Counted from the first letter of the stretch, positions 55,561 to 63,846 are shown. The stretch is 64,000 nt of DNA from Anaerostipes hominis (ex Lee et al. 2021) (GCF_002270485.1 NZ_NQOG01000009.1:46340-110339); one strand, 5' to 3'. Notes: generated by a model from the letters alone, not told the origin. Numbers and translations: made by a program.

Positions 55561-55672
55561 GTTTCGGGAAAAGTCTGGATGCACGGATCACGGAAAGCAA
55601 AACTTGTCAACTGAATAAAGAAAGCTTAAAATAGTGAAGAGTAAGTATTCAGGAAGAGAAAGGATGATTGAC

Positions 55673-56155
55673 ATGTCTGTAACAGAGGTCAGGAGTTATT
55701 TAAAAGAATTTAATATGGCTGACAGAATGAAGGATTTTGAAGCTTCCAGTGCCACAGTAGAGCTAGCGGCCAAAGCACTGGGTGTGGAAGAAGCGAGGAT
55801 CGCCAAGACGTTATCCTTTTACGGGCCGGATGGGTGCTGTATCCTTGTGGTAACCGCCGGAGACGTAAAGATCGACAATAAAAAATTTAAAAATATGTTC
55901 GGGTTAAAGGCAAAGATGCTGAGAGGAGACGATGTAAAAAAGCTTACCGGACATGAAAAGGGCGGTGTCTGCCCATTTGCAAATCCGGAGCATACAGAAG
56001 TATTTTTGGATGAGTCGCTGGGAAAGTTTGAAACTGTTTTTCCTGCCTGCGGCAGCGCAAATTCTGCGATTGAGCTCAAACCGGAAGAACTCTTTCAATG
56101 TGCAAAAGCCGTGAAGTGGGTGGATGTGACAAAGGCCGCAGGAGCCCCAAAATGA
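55673..56155 (+). CDS. YbaK/ProX-type aminoacyl-tRNA deacylase
   Basis: A 160-residue editing-domain protein that clears mischarged tRNA (Cys-tRNA(Pro) or similar). 'ARIAKTLSFYGPDGCCILVV', the GxxxP-like 'GHEKGGVCPFANP' near 100, and 'VFPACGSANSAIELKPEEL' mark the YbaK/EbsC fold. ATG 55673 lies 9 bases after AAAGG; the ATG at 55664 is too near. It overlaps rlmH by 4 bases. Confidence 0.88.
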   Translation: MSVTEVRSYLKEFNMADRMKDFEASSATVELAAKALGVEEARIAKTLSFYGPDGCCILVVTAGDVKIDNKKFKNMFGLKAKMLRGDDVKKLTGHEKGGVCPFANPEHTEVFLDESLGKFETVFPACGSANSAIELKPEELFQCAKAVKWVDVTKAAGAPK

Positions 56156-56616
56156 ACGTAAAGATTATCTGTGTGGGGAAGATTAAGGAGCCATATTTAA
56201 GAAAACTGATCGAGCGCTGTGTGAAAGAACTGAACAGGAGCTGCCGTCTGGAGATCATTGAACTGAAAGATGAAAAAACACCTGACGGAGCCAGTGAGAA
56301 GGAGGAGGAGCGCATCCGGGAGATCGAGGGCAAGAGGATCTTAAACCGGATTCCGGAAGGAAGCATTGTGATCCCGCTTTGTATTGACGGAAAACAAATG
56401 ACTTCAGACGAACTCAGGCACAAGTGGGAGAAATGGAACAGGCAGAGGGATGCAGAGGTTGTATTCGTTATCGGAGGATCTCTGGGACTTTGCAGTGCGG
56501 TCCAGAGGAGGGGGACATTTAAGCTGAGTTTCAGTGCAATGACATTTCCACATCAGCTGATGAGGCTGATCCTCTTGGAACAGCTTGTATATGCGGCAGG
56601 GATGAAGGAGGAATGA
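56152..56616 (+). CDS. rlmH: 23S rRNA (pseudouridine1915-N3)-methyltransferase
   Basis: Methylates pseudouridine 1915 of 23S rRNA on whole ribosomes; a SPOUT knot enzyme. The 154 residues start 'MNVKIICVGKIKEPYLR' and contain 'GSIVIPLCIDGKQMTSDEL', 'VVFVIGGSLG' and the C-terminal 'LSFSAMTFPHQLMRLILLEQ', the RlmH signature. It overlaps the preceding and following genes at ATGA junctions. Confidence 0.95.
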   Translation: MNVKIICVGKIKEPYLRKLIERCVKELNRSCRLEIIELKDEKTPDGASEKEEERIREIEGKRILNRIPEGSIVIPLCIDGKQMTSDELRHKWEKWNRQRDAEVVFVIGGSLGLCSAVQRRGTFKLSFSAMTFPHQLMRLILLEQLVYAAGMKEE

Positions 56617-57296
56617 TGGGATCAATATTGATCATAGAGGACAATCAGGATGTCAGCCGGATGCTGTCGGAGTTTCTCTTAGAGTCCGGCTATCAGCCAG
56701 AGTCAGCTTTTTCCGGAACGGACGGGCTTAGAAAACTGAAAGAACACTGCTATGACCTGGTGCTCCTGGATCTGATGCTTCCCTATAAAAGCGGAGATCA
56801 GGTTTTGAGGGAACTGAGGGAATTTTCGGATATTCCGGTGATCGTCATTTCGGCAAAGGACCTGGTGGGAACAAAGATCGATCTCTTAAAGCTGGGGGCC
56901 GACGACTATATTACGAAGCCTTTTGATATGGGAGAGGTAGAGGCCAGGGTCCTGTCGAATTTAAGACGGCAAAGTTCTTCCAAAGTCAAAGAACAGACGC
57001 TTCAATACAAAGATCTGATACTGTCGAAAGATGCAAAAAGTGTACTGCTGGAAGGCCAGGATGTGAAACTTACCGCAAAGGAATATGCAATCCTTCAACT
57101 GCTGATGGAGTATCCGAAGAAGGTCTACACAAAAGCAAATTTATACGAGACTGTATGGGAAGATGAATATTTGGGGGATGATAATGCAGTAAAGACCCAT
57201 ATAAGCAATTTAAGGAACAAATTAAAAAATGCGAATCCCTTAGAACAGTATATTGAGACGGTGTGGGGCATCGGATATCGGATGTACAAGGAATAA
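56616..57296 (+). CDS. OmpR-family response regulator of an ABC-transporter module
   Basis: The 226 residues have a receiver ('ILIIEDNQDVSRML', D52 in 'LLDLMLPYKSG', 'DYITKPFD') and a winged helix ('LTAKEYAILQLLMEYPKKVY', 'NAVKTHISNLRNKLK'). GGAGG lies before two adjacent ATGs (56613 and 56616); the second has better, though still short, spacing. It is coupled to rlmH. The matching kinase is at 59127, past the two ABC genes. Direct repeats just after its stop are its probable binding sites. Confidence 0.9.
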   Translation: MGSILIIEDNQDVSRMLSEFLLESGYQPESAFSGTDGLRKLKEHCYDLVLLDLMLPYKSGDQVLRELREFSDIPVIVISAKDLVGTKIDLLKLGADDYITKPFDMGEVEARVLSNLRRQSSSKVKEQTLQYKDLILSKDAKSVLLEGQDVKLTAKEYAILQLLMEYPKKVYTKANLYETVWEDEYLGDDNAVKTHISNLRNKLKNANPLEQYIETVWGIGYRMYKE

Positions 57297-57305
57297 ACCG
57301 ACAAA

Positions 57306-57354
57306 TTCTTTACCATTGATAGTATGAACTTAACCTTTTCTTTACGATTGACAG
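57306..57354 (+). promoter_or_regulatory. Direct-repeat operator before the ABC genes
   Basis: TTCTTTACCATTGATAG (57306-57322) and TTCTTTACGATTGACAG (57338-57354) agree at 15 of 17 positions and start 32 bases apart, three helical turns. OmpR-type regulators bind such direct repeats. A TATACT (57356-57361) follows closely as a possible -10; the -35 is weak, as expected for an activated promoter. Confidence 0.6.
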
Positions 57355-57393
57355 CTATACTGTACTTACAAAAGGAAAGGACAGGTGAGAAAC

Positions 57394-58329
57394 ATGAATT
57401 ATGTATTGGAGACAGAAAATCTGACGAAAGATTTCGGCAGTTTCCGTGCGCTTGACCGGGTCTCAGTAAAACTTGAGCCCGGGAAAATTTATGGGCTGAT
57501 CGGCCGGAACGGAGCCGGGAAGACCACACTGATGCGTCTTGCGACAGGACTCAGCTTCCCCTCAGAAGGAAGCATTTCTTTGTTTGGGCGCGGGGGTGAA
57601 AAAGCCCTGCAGGAGGAGCGGAAACGGATTGGCTGTATGATCGAATATCCGGGCATTATCGGAAACATGAATGCCAAAGAGAACCTGAGAGTCCGCAGAG
57701 TCTTAAAGGGAATACCAAACGAGGAAAATGAAGATGAACTGCTCAAACTGGTAGGCCTTTCAAAGGCAGGGAAGAAAAAAGCAAAAGATTTTTCCCTGGG
57801 TATGAAGCAGAGACTCGGCATCGCAGATGCACTGATCGGCAGTCCGGAACTGCTCATCTTAGATGAACCCGTCAATGGGCTGGACCCGCTTGGTGTGGTG
57901 GAAATCCGCCGTCTTCTGATAAAACTGTGCCGGGAAAATCATATAACGATCCTGATTTCCAGCCACAATCTGCCGGAACTCTACCAGACGGTAACAGATT
58001 ATATTATTATCCATGAGGGAAAAGTCGTAAAAACGCTGAACCAGGAAGAACTGGATGAAAAGTGTAAGCGTCACATCAGAATCCGGTGTGCGGAGACATC
58101 CAGGCTGGCAGCGGTTTTAGAAGAGAGCCTTCATACGTCGAATTATAAAGTGATGCCGGACGGCTCTGCAAAGCTGTATGATTGCCTGGAACGGCAGGAG
58201 CAGGTTGTGGAAACTTTATATCAAAACGGATTGACAGTGAAAGGATTTTCCGTGGAAGGTGATAGTTTGGAGAATTATTTTATATCTGTGATAGGGGGCG
58301 GTCAGAATGATGAATGTTTTAAGGGCTGA
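57394..58329 (+). CDS. Bacitracin-type ABC transporter ATP-binding protein
   Basis: The 311-residue ATPase has Walker A 'GLIGRNGAGKTTLMR', signature 'FSLGMKQRLGIADAL' and Walker B 'LLILDEPVNGLDPLG', with a C-terminal extension of about 90 residues. The 'SLGMKQRLGIA' signature is typical of the BcrA/lantibiotic-immunity subfamily. ATG 57394 lies 9 bases inside the longer frame, behind AGGTGAG. It pairs with the permease at 58307 (overlap 23 bases). Self-protection against a peptide antibiotic is inferred. Confidence 0.88.
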   Translation: MNYVLETENLTKDFGSFRALDRVSVKLEPGKIYGLIGRNGAGKTTLMRLATGLSFPSEGSISLFGRGGEKALQEERKRIGCMIEYPGIIGNMNAKENLRVRRVLKGIPNEENEDELLKLVGLSKAGKKKAKDFSLGMKQRLGIADALIGSPELLILDEPVNGLDPLGVVEIRRLLIKLCRENHITILISSHNLPELYQTVTDYIIIHEGKVVKTLNQEELDEKCKRHIRIRCAETSRLAAVLEESLHTSNYKVMPDGSAKLYDCLERQEQVVETLYQNGLTVKGFSVEGDSLENYFISVIGGGQNDECFKG

Positions 58330-59107
58330 TATGTTAAAGCTGAAAAAGTCATTGGCTTTAAAAGTGATCTTTTTGATCTCCGGGGCAGGAGCAGTCCTCA
58401 TGTTGATCGTGGCCCGTCTGTTCGGGAACGGCACTCTTGGCATGAACGCTGCCGGCAATGCATCCTTCCTGGCAGATCCTCAGATGGTGGCCCTTTTGGG
58501 AACAGTGGCCGCAGGAATGTTTCTTTGCGGGGATTTTGAAAATAAGACTGTTCACGATGCAGTGTCCGGAGGCATCGGAAGAAGTCAGCTGGTTCTGGGG
58601 AAAGCACTTTCTTATTTTTTGATCCTCTTTCTATTGATTCTTCCGTATTTCGCAGTCACGATCACGGCATTTTTTATAGACAGCCAGTATCAGCTGTATA
58701 TCCCGTCTGTGTTTCTCACTTTGATTTGCAGAGAATCAGGAAATGCGCTCACACTATATTCTGTATTGAAAATTCTTGGGATCACGGCGGCGGTATGTGT
58801 GGTCTACGCGGGACAGCTGAGCATTTGTCTTCCGCTGGCGTTTATTTTTCGCAGGCCGGTGCCGGTCATCGGGATTGGATATCTGGTATCAATGACCTGC
58901 GGAATGCTTCAGGCAGGAGGAAACAAAGTATTTAAAGTATTTGAAAAAATGATCAGTATGACGCCGTTCCACTTTAAAAATTTAACCCGGCTTTCTATGG
59001 ACGCAGAACCGGAAATGTTTTTGAAGAGTGTCGGAACCGGAGTCGGTTTTACCGTTCTGATGATCCTGGCGGCCATGCTCATTTTCAGGAGAGCCGAGAT
59101 CAAATAA
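58307..59107 (+). CDS. ABC-2 type permease of the bacitracin-type module
   Basis: A 266-residue protein with six hydrophobic helices (about 18-36, 60-75, 100-125, 145-165, 170-190, 240-258). The 'CGDFENKTVHDAVSGGIGRS' loop after the second helix is typical of BcrB/ABC-2 permeases. It starts inside the ATPase gene (GGGGGCGG upstream). Together they move or sense a hydrophobic peptide; inferred from gene order with a two-component system. Confidence 0.82.
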   Translation: MMNVLRADMLKLKKSLALKVIFLISGAGAVLMLIVARLFGNGTLGMNAAGNASFLADPQMVALLGTVAAGMFLCGDFENKTVHDAVSGGIGRSQLVLGKALSYFLILFLLILPYFAVTITAFFIDSQYQLYIPSVFLTLICRESGNALTLYSVLKILGITAAVCVVYAGQLSICLPLAFIFRRPVPVIGIGYLVSMTCGMLQAGGNKVFKVFEKMISMTPFHFKNLTRLSMDAEPEMFLKSVGTGVGFTVLMILAAMLIFRRAEIK

Positions 59108-59126
59108 ACATACAGGAGATGTACAG

Positions 59127-60002
59127 ATGGTTCTTATATTGTCAGCGGTGATCGTAATTCTGGTCGGATATGTGATTTTGCTCCGGAAGCAGGTCAATAA
59201 AATAAACCGCCAGCTGGAAAAACGCAGAAAAGAAAATACGAGACAGCCGATAAGCCTGGAATTGATAGATTCCGGGCTTACAAGCCTTGCGGGAAATATC
59301 AACCGATGCCTGAAAAGTGAGGAAAAACTGAGGGAAGAGACTGTGCGCAGGGAAAAGGAGCAGAAGGAAATGATAGCAGACTTATCCCACGATCTCAGAA
59401 CACCTCTGACGGCAATCAAGGGATACCAGCAGCTGCTCATGGCTACACTAACGGAGGAAGGACAGAGAGAAAGACTCCGGACCGCTCAGAAACATGCAGA
59501 TGAACTGGGGAAGATGATCGAACAATTTTTTGAGTATTCTCTTTTTTCTTATAAAGCATCAGAGCCAAAATGTGAACGGATTAATCTTGGGGCATTGATC
59601 GCCGAATGTATTGCGGAAATGGTTCCGGTGCTGGAAGAACATAAACTTTCCATCCGGATGAAAGAAACAGATCTGGTTTATGCAAAAGCGGATAAGGAAA
59701 TGCTCATCAGAATTATTCAGAATTTGATTCGTAACTGTCTTGCCTATGCAGAATCCGATGCTGTGGTCAGGGTAGTAAAAACAAAAAAAGCGGTTTTTTC
59801 ATTTGGAAACCGGACAACGGTAACAGCAGACCCGGATCGCCTGTTTGTCCGGTTTTACAGGGAAGACCGATCAACAAGCCGGCCGGGAGGTATGGGCCTT
59901 GCCATTGTAAAACTTTTGGCAGAACAGATGGGGGGAACTGTCAGGGCCAGAAAAAAGGACGGCTGGCTGTGGATCTATGTCGAACTTCCTTCTGACGGAT
60001 GA
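59127..60002 (+). CDS. Sensor histidine kinase with minimal sensor
   Basis: The 291-residue kinase has a single N-terminal membrane helix (about 2-19) and no extracellular sensor. A coiled linker leads to HisKA with H88 in 'IADLSHDLRTPLTAIKGY'. HATPase motifs are 'NLIRNCLAYAESD' and 'GGMGLAIVKLLAEQMGGTV'; the usual 'DxGxG' box reads 'FSFGNRTTV' and is degenerate. Small-sensor kinases of this kind take their signal from the partner ABC transporter. It ends overlapping the convergent membrane gene by 28 bases. Confidence 0.88.
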   Translation: MVLILSAVIVILVGYVILLRKQVNKINRQLEKRRKENTRQPISLELIDSGLTSLAGNINRCLKSEEKLREETVRREKEQKEMIADLSHDLRTPLTAIKGYQQLLMATLTEEGQRERLRTAQKHADELGKMIEQFFEYSLFSYKASEPKCERINLGALIAECIAEMVPVLEEHKLSIRMKETDLVYAKADKEMLIRIIQNLIRNCLAYAESDAVVRVVKTKKAVFSFGNRTTVTADPDRLFVRFYREDRSTSRPGGMGLAIVKLLAEQMGGTVRARKKDGWLWIYVELPSDG

Positions 60003-60361
60003 TACTTATTCCATTCATCCAGGATATAACGGTTCCACAGATTATAAAATTGAAAGCCGCGTGCAGCAAACCCTGAGAAAAATACAAGGACTGCAATGGC
60101 GGATGTGTACCGGAATCCTGTCAAAGACAAGGCATACCAGATAAAAACCGTCGACAGCAATGCCGATACGGTGTAAAGGAAAACAGCGTATGTCTTTATC
60201 TGCTTTTTCGAGAGACTGAGAATAAACCCGATCCATCTGCCGGGAGCGAAGCATAGAGATCTGTCTTTCATCAAAAATATAAAAAAAATAAGTCCCAGCG
60301 CGGCCAGCTTTGTGATTAAGGATTTCACGCCTATAATTACAAGAAATAAAATTAATTTCAT
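59975..60361 (-). CDS. Small membrane protein of unknown function
   Basis: I do not recognise this 128-residue protein. It has about three to four hydrophobic helices (about 1-30, 58-77, 84-102), a basic loop between ('LSLSKKQIKT') and a polar C-terminus. AGAGAGG precedes the ATG at good distance, which supports a real gene. It lies 3 bases after the small MerR fragment, so the two were once one transcript; such MerR-membrane pairs are common. It converges on and overlaps the kinase gene by 28 bases. Confidence 0.6.
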   Translation of the reverse strand: MKLILFLVIIGVKSLITKLAALGLIFFIFLMKDRSLCFAPGRWIGFILSLSKKQIKTYAVFLYTVSALLSTVFIWYALSLTGFRYTSAIAVLVFFSGFAARGFQFYNLWNRYILDEWNKYHPSEGSST

Positions 60362-60364
60362 GTC

Positions 60365-60535
60365 TTACCTCTCTTTAGTTTCTGACTGTATCATCATCTG
60401 TGTGATGTATTCGTCTGCACTGGAAATCACAAAATCATCTCCTTTAGAGTGTGGTGAGAACAGACCGATCGTATCATAATAGTGCAGAGTCCGCTTGGTG
60501 ATTGCGTAGATTTTTGCAAACTGTGAAGTTGTCAT
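60365..60535 (-). pseudogene. Truncated MerR-type HTH protein
   Basis: Fifty-six codons from ATG 60535: 'MTTSQFAKIYAITKRTLHYY' then 'DTIGLFSP', the first helix-turn-helix of a MerR regulator. The wing motif ('NGYRYY') is gone and the frame ends 'MMIQSETKER'. A strong GGAGG sits 28 bases upstream, followed in frame by 'NRRSIK' without a start codon, so the original ATG also seems lost. MerR-like dyad sequence (CTTAAAGTATTCAGTAAGC) lies before it. A normal member has 120 or more residues. Confidence 0.65.
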
Positions 60536-60640
60536 TTTTATTGAGCGGCGATTTATGATATTTCCTCCTTGACTTCACGCTTACTGAATACTTTAAGGTA
60601 ATTATATACCAATAAGTTTAATTAGAATAGGAGCAATCAA

Positions 60641-60946
60641 ATGAAAGAACAAATCAGGATAAGAGAATACATGGACAGAGACAGCATCTAAATTGGCAAG
60701 AGTTTTTCTGTACAGCTGCCTCTGCAGCCAGACTTCAGGTTATCAAGATTTTTGGATGTATAAACCTGTATGAAAAATGAAGAGATTCAAAGTATTTATC
60801 TGTTTACAGACACAAGCTGTAATTTTAAATTTTATGAACATCAGGGTATGAACCGGTGCAGGGAACATACCCAAATTTTCACTGTCCACAGCCGGCCAAA
60901 ATGAAATTCTTTTTGTCTGAACAGGAGGACAGAAGTATGGCCTGAA
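60641..60946 (+). pseudogene. GNAT N-acetyltransferase, broken
   Basis: GGAG precedes ATG 60641, which encodes 'MKEQIRIREYMDRDSI' and then a stop at 60689. Downstream, another frame gives the GNAT C-terminal motif 'IYLFTDTSCNFKFYEHQGM' (about 60790-60850). After a further shift 'MKFFLSEQEDRSMA' ends the gene. The acetyl-CoA loop (R/QxxGxG/A) is missing. The 306 bases compare with about 600 for an intact gene of this group, so it has stops, shifts and a deletion. Confidence 0.7.
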
Positions 60947-60948
60947 CT

Positions 60949-61362
60949 CTATTTGTCCAGACTTTCCTCAAACATCCGGTAGATCTCGGGATGTTCTTTT
61001 TTTACATTGACCGGCACCAGATTTTTGCCGACCATCCCGTGAGAGGTGGTGCCGGTGGCGATCAGGGCGCGGGGATTTTCCCGAATGACTTCATAGGAGA
61101 ATTCCAGGCGCACCGGTGTAAGCCTTGTCAGTTTTATCCGGATGGAAAGTTCGTCTTCATAAAAAGCGGCCTGTTTATACCTGACCGTAAGGCCGGTAAG
61201 AGGTGTGATAATGCCGGCTTTCTCCACGTCTGTGTAGCTGATTCCTGAGGCTTTGATAAAATCGGTTCTTGCAACCTCAAACCAGACTGGATAATTACTG
61301 TGATGAGCAATCCCCATCTGGTCTGTTTCCGCGTATCTTACAACGATTTTTGATGTGTACAT
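60949..61362 (-). CDS. Acyl-CoA thioesterase (YbgC/4HBT hot-dog fold)
   Basis: A 137-residue hot-dog thioesterase: 'VVRYAETDQMGIAHHSNYPV' near residues 7-26 holds the catalytic Asp in 'ETDQMGIAHHSNY', and 'WFEVARTDFIKASG' follows. It cleaves acyl-CoA or 4-hydroxybenzoyl-CoA-like thioesters; the substrate is unknown. ATG 61362 is chosen since AAAGGATG lies 8 bases upstream. It is the only clearly intact gene between the kinase and the prepilin peptidase. Confidence 0.87.
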   Translation of the reverse strand: MYTSKIVVRYAETDQMGIAHHSNYPVWFEVARTDFIKASGISYTDVEKAGIITPLTGLTVRYKQAAFYEDELSIRIKLTRLTPVRLEFSYEVIRENPRALIATGTTSHGMVGKNLVPVNVKKEHPEIYRMFEESLDK

Positions 61363-61419
61363 AAAATCATCCTTTCTTAGCTTTGTCAATTCTACCAGTA
61401 TATAATAAAACGTCCTGAT

Positions 61420-61815
61420 ATGTCTAACCCATCTTTCATGGAATCGTTGAATTTCTTAGATTTATATTGTATCATAAAAGAAACAGACAGCAGAAAAGAA
61501 AGCAAGGAGAGCTTCTATAAAAAACAGGCTGAAAGCAACAGAGGGTATACATTGGTAGAGCTCATGGCGGCACTGGTTATTTTTGCCATCCTTATTTCTG
61601 CGGATCAGACAGAAGGCAATGTGGGGATCGGTATCCCTCTGACGGTGGAAAGACAGGGAACTCAGAATTACAGGACATCGGGAACTGAAGAAGGCAGGAA
61701 AGTTACGATCAGCAATTTTACTGTAGATCCGACGCAGCTTTCAGAAGCAAATATAAAAGATTTTTATGCTAAAATCGAGCGCACGATCAATGGCTATTAT
61801 AACGGCATGAACTAA
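61420..61815 (+). pseudogene. Type IV pilin-like gene remnant 1
   Basis: The frame contains the prepilin cleavage and methylation motif 'RGYTLVELMAALVIFAILI' at residues 41-59. In an intact prepilin this follows a leader of about 6-15 residues; here 41 unlike residues precede it and the likely start (after AAGGAGAG at 61504) has no ATG. The helix breaks off after about 20 residues and is joined to 'SADQTEGNVGIGIPL' and a soluble tail. An internal deletion and a lost start are likely. Confidence 0.65.
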
Positions 61816-61819
61816 AAGG

Positions 61820-62115
61820 ATGAAAAACGATAAGCGGGTCTACTACAATGAGAAAGAAGAAGGCTACGGCAAAAAAGAAGCTTTCCGCACTCTGGATATT
61901 GAGATGATCCAATCGGCGAAAGATACACTGGGAGACATAAAGGTTACGGTCTACTGGGAGTTTAAAAGGATGAATCCCTTGACCAGGCTGTACTTGTGAC
62001 AAAAGTAAGTGCAAGTTCCAGAAAGCAGGAATATCATATAACGACCAGGTATTCTTTAAAGCTAAACACTGGCGAGCCGGAGCAGTGGATCTGGGCGACA
62101 AAATGGCAGGAGTGA
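61820..62115 (+). pseudogene. Pilin-operon protein, frameshifted (remnant 2)
   Basis: ATG 61820 after AAAAGG begins 'MKNDKRVYYNEKEEGYGKKE' and reads to 'KVTVYWEFKRMNPL', stopping at 61999. Shifting by one base at about 61968 restores 'DESLDQAVLVTKVSASS', then 'EPEQWIWATKWQE' and a stop at 62113-62115. A single-base loss explains both halves. The beta-rich tail is like that of minor pilins, but no pilin motif is left at the N-terminus. Confidence 0.55.
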
Positions 62116-62119
62116 TTGC

Positions 62120-62530
62120 ATGAGAAAAATACGGAAGCGGAATGACCCATGTGGAATTGATGGTTACTTTTCTGCCGCTGGTACAGCTGCTGCTGCCCGT
62201 TCGTTGAGAAACTTTCAGAGGTAAAGGCAAGCAAATATGATAGTGTTTCTATTACATTTCGGACGGTATAACCTGTGCACACGAAGAAGGTTTAAAAATC
62301 ACAAGTTCATAGAATATGCAAAAGGGGAAGAAGTTCCTGACGCGGGAAAACGCCAGGTGTTCTCCGGGGATGTGGAAAAGGACATTTTAAAAACTGCCAG
62401 GAGTTATGGAAGGATCGACACCATTGCCTATGACAGACGGGATGTAAAAGTGACAGAACTTGTATATATTGAGGATGGCTACATCGTAAGCTACAAAGAA
62501 ATGAAGGGAAAACCAGTCAGGAAAGTGTAG
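62120..62530 (+). pseudogene. Type IV pilin-like gene remnant 3
   Basis: ATG 62120 starts 'MRKIRKR' and one frame over continues 'GSGMTHVELMVTFLPLVQLL', a prepilin motif (G-MTxVEL) with a hydrophobic helix, then stops at about 62205. The C-terminal half is open from 62237 to 62530, ending 'VTELVYIEDGYIVSYKEM'. At least two frame changes interrupt it. Confidence 0.65.
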
Positions 62531-62571
62531 CGATTGAGCCGGATGATAGGGGATTCATAAGAGATTTAAGT

Positions 62572-62620
62572 AAAAGGGTGTCCCAAAAGTATTTTTATTT
62601 CTGGGGTATCCTTTTCTTTT
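62572..62620 (+). terminator. Terminator after the pilin remnants
   Basis: AAAAGGGTGTCCCA (62572-62585) pairs with TGGGGTATCCTTTT (62602-62615), followed by CTTTT. Confidence 0.75.
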
Positions 62621-62635
62621 GCAAAAGGGGGAAAC

Positions 62636-63412
62636 ATGGGACTTGTATATTTTATATTCTTCTGGATCGGAGCATCCGTCTTTTCTTTTGTGAATGTCTT
62701 GATCTATAGGGTGCCCAGGAAGATTTCTTTTGTCGGCGGCAGAAGTTTTTGTCCGTCCTGCAGGACCAATCTAAAACTATACGATATGATACCAGTATTC
62801 AGTTATATTCTCCTTAAAGGCAGATGCAGAAAATGTAAATCAAAGATCCCGGTCCGCTGCCTCTTTGTAGAATTACTGGGAGGAATTTTAGCTGTTCAGT
62901 GTGCGGCAGCCGTTCCTTTGGATGAGACGGGAGCAGGCATCTACCTTTTTAAAACAGTTTTTTTATTAATGACTGGGGCTCTTTTGACTGCAGTGACATT
63001 TGTAGATATTGACACAATGGAAATTCCCAATGGCTTTGTACTGGCGTTAGCGTGTCTTGGAGCCGTGTCTCTTTTTGTGTTTCCGGAAGTTTCTCTGCCT
63101 GTGAGGGTGACCGGATGTTTTGCGGTCAGCGTTCCGATGCTGCTGCTTACGGTACTGATCCCTGGAGCTTTCGGGGGCGGTGATATTAAGCTGATGGCCG
63201 CAGCGGGAATCCTGCTGGGGGCAAAGCTTACCGGCGCCGCATTTTTCTTTTCTATGTTAGCCGGAGGGCTGTACGGAATCTACCTGCTGGCCGGAAAGAA
63301 AAAAGGAGGCAAAGATCATTTTGCATTCGGACCGTTTTTATGTGTGGGCATCTGGGCAGCCATTTGTTGGGGAAATGAGATCTTCGGCTGGTATTTTGGA
63401 CTTTTGCCGTGA
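62636..63412 (+). CDS. Prepilin peptidase (A24 family), PilD/ComC-like
   Basis: Cuts the leader of type IV prepilins and methylates the new N-terminus, in the membrane. The 258 residues look intact: the zinc-type cysteines C39, C42, C64 and C67 ('CPSC', 'CRKC'), N-terminal 'GASVFSFVNVLIYRVP', and catalytic D124 ('TFVDIDTMEIPN') and D183 ('FGGGDIKLMAAAG'). About eight membrane helices. GGGGG precedes the ATG. All neighbouring pilin and platform genes are broken, so it may have no local substrate. Confidence 0.92.
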   Translation: MGLVYFIFFWIGASVFSFVNVLIYRVPRKISFVGGRSFCPSCRTNLKLYDMIPVFSYILLKGRCRKCKSKIPVRCLFVELLGGILAVQCAAAVPLDETGAGIYLFKTVFLLMTGALLTAVTFVDIDTMEIPNGFVLALACLGAVSLFVFPEVSLPVRVTGCFAVSVPMLLLTVLIPGAFGGGDIKLMAAAGILLGAKLTGAAFFFSMLAGGLYGIYLLAGKKKGGKDHFAFGPFLCVGIWAAICWGNEIFGWYFGLLP

Positions 63413-63439
63413 GATGATGCTTGAGGAGGGAAATTATAT

Positions 63440-63718
63440 ATGCCGAAATATAAATATAAATCAAAAGAAAGATGAAGGAGTCTCATTGGTTCACTCCCTG
63501 AATTTCCTTTCTCAGAGGCGATGGAGGAACAGGGGAGGACGTTCCCGGTCCTTTTAGTCAGTATGATGCGCTCTGCGGAGGTCAATGGAAATTTGGACCG
63601 TACCTCACTGCACATGGCGGAGCATTATGATAAAGAAAACAGGCTCAACGGAAAAGTCAGGAATGCCGGATTTAATGTAGAAAATGTCCTAAAATTTCAA
63701 AAATATGATTGCAAATGA
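63440..63718 (+). pseudogene. PilC/GspF-type platform protein, mostly deleted
   Basis: After GAGGAGGG, ATG 63440 gives 'MPKYKYKSKER' and a stop at 63473; this is the normal start of a type II secretion F-family protein. Then 'SEAMEEQGRTFPVLLVSM' and 'MRSAEVNGNLDRTSLHMAEH' with 'YDKENRLNGKVRNA' (63521-63670) match a conserved inner block of PilC/GspF, which normally stands some 100 or more residues later. The rest of the roughly 400-residue protein is missing. Confidence 0.75.
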
Positions 63719-63765
63719 TTTGGAATTGTTGTAATATATAACACGGACATTTAATATACTACTTT

Positions 63766-63838
63766 GCATCAGTAACTCAGTGGATAGAGTGACAGCCTCC
63801 GAAGTTGTTGGTCGCAGGTTCGACTCCTGCCTGGTGCA
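63766..63838 (+). tRNA. tRNA-Arg (anticodon CCG)
   Basis: 73 bases fold as a full cloverleaf: acceptor GCATCAG/CTGGTGC with one T-G pair, D-stem ACTC/GAGT, anticodon stem ACAGC/GTTGT with loop CTCCGAA, T-stem GCAGG/CCTGC with loop TTCGACT, discriminator A. Anticodon CCG reads CGG. CCA is not encoded. A terminator follows within 10 bases. Confidence 0.93.
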
Positions 63839-63846
63839 GTTTTGAA

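Noticed and set aside
57394..60002. Lantibiotic biosynthesis cluster beside the ABC module
   Set aside because: No precursor peptide, LanB/C/M or protease gene is present; only the sensing/immunity-like part exists.
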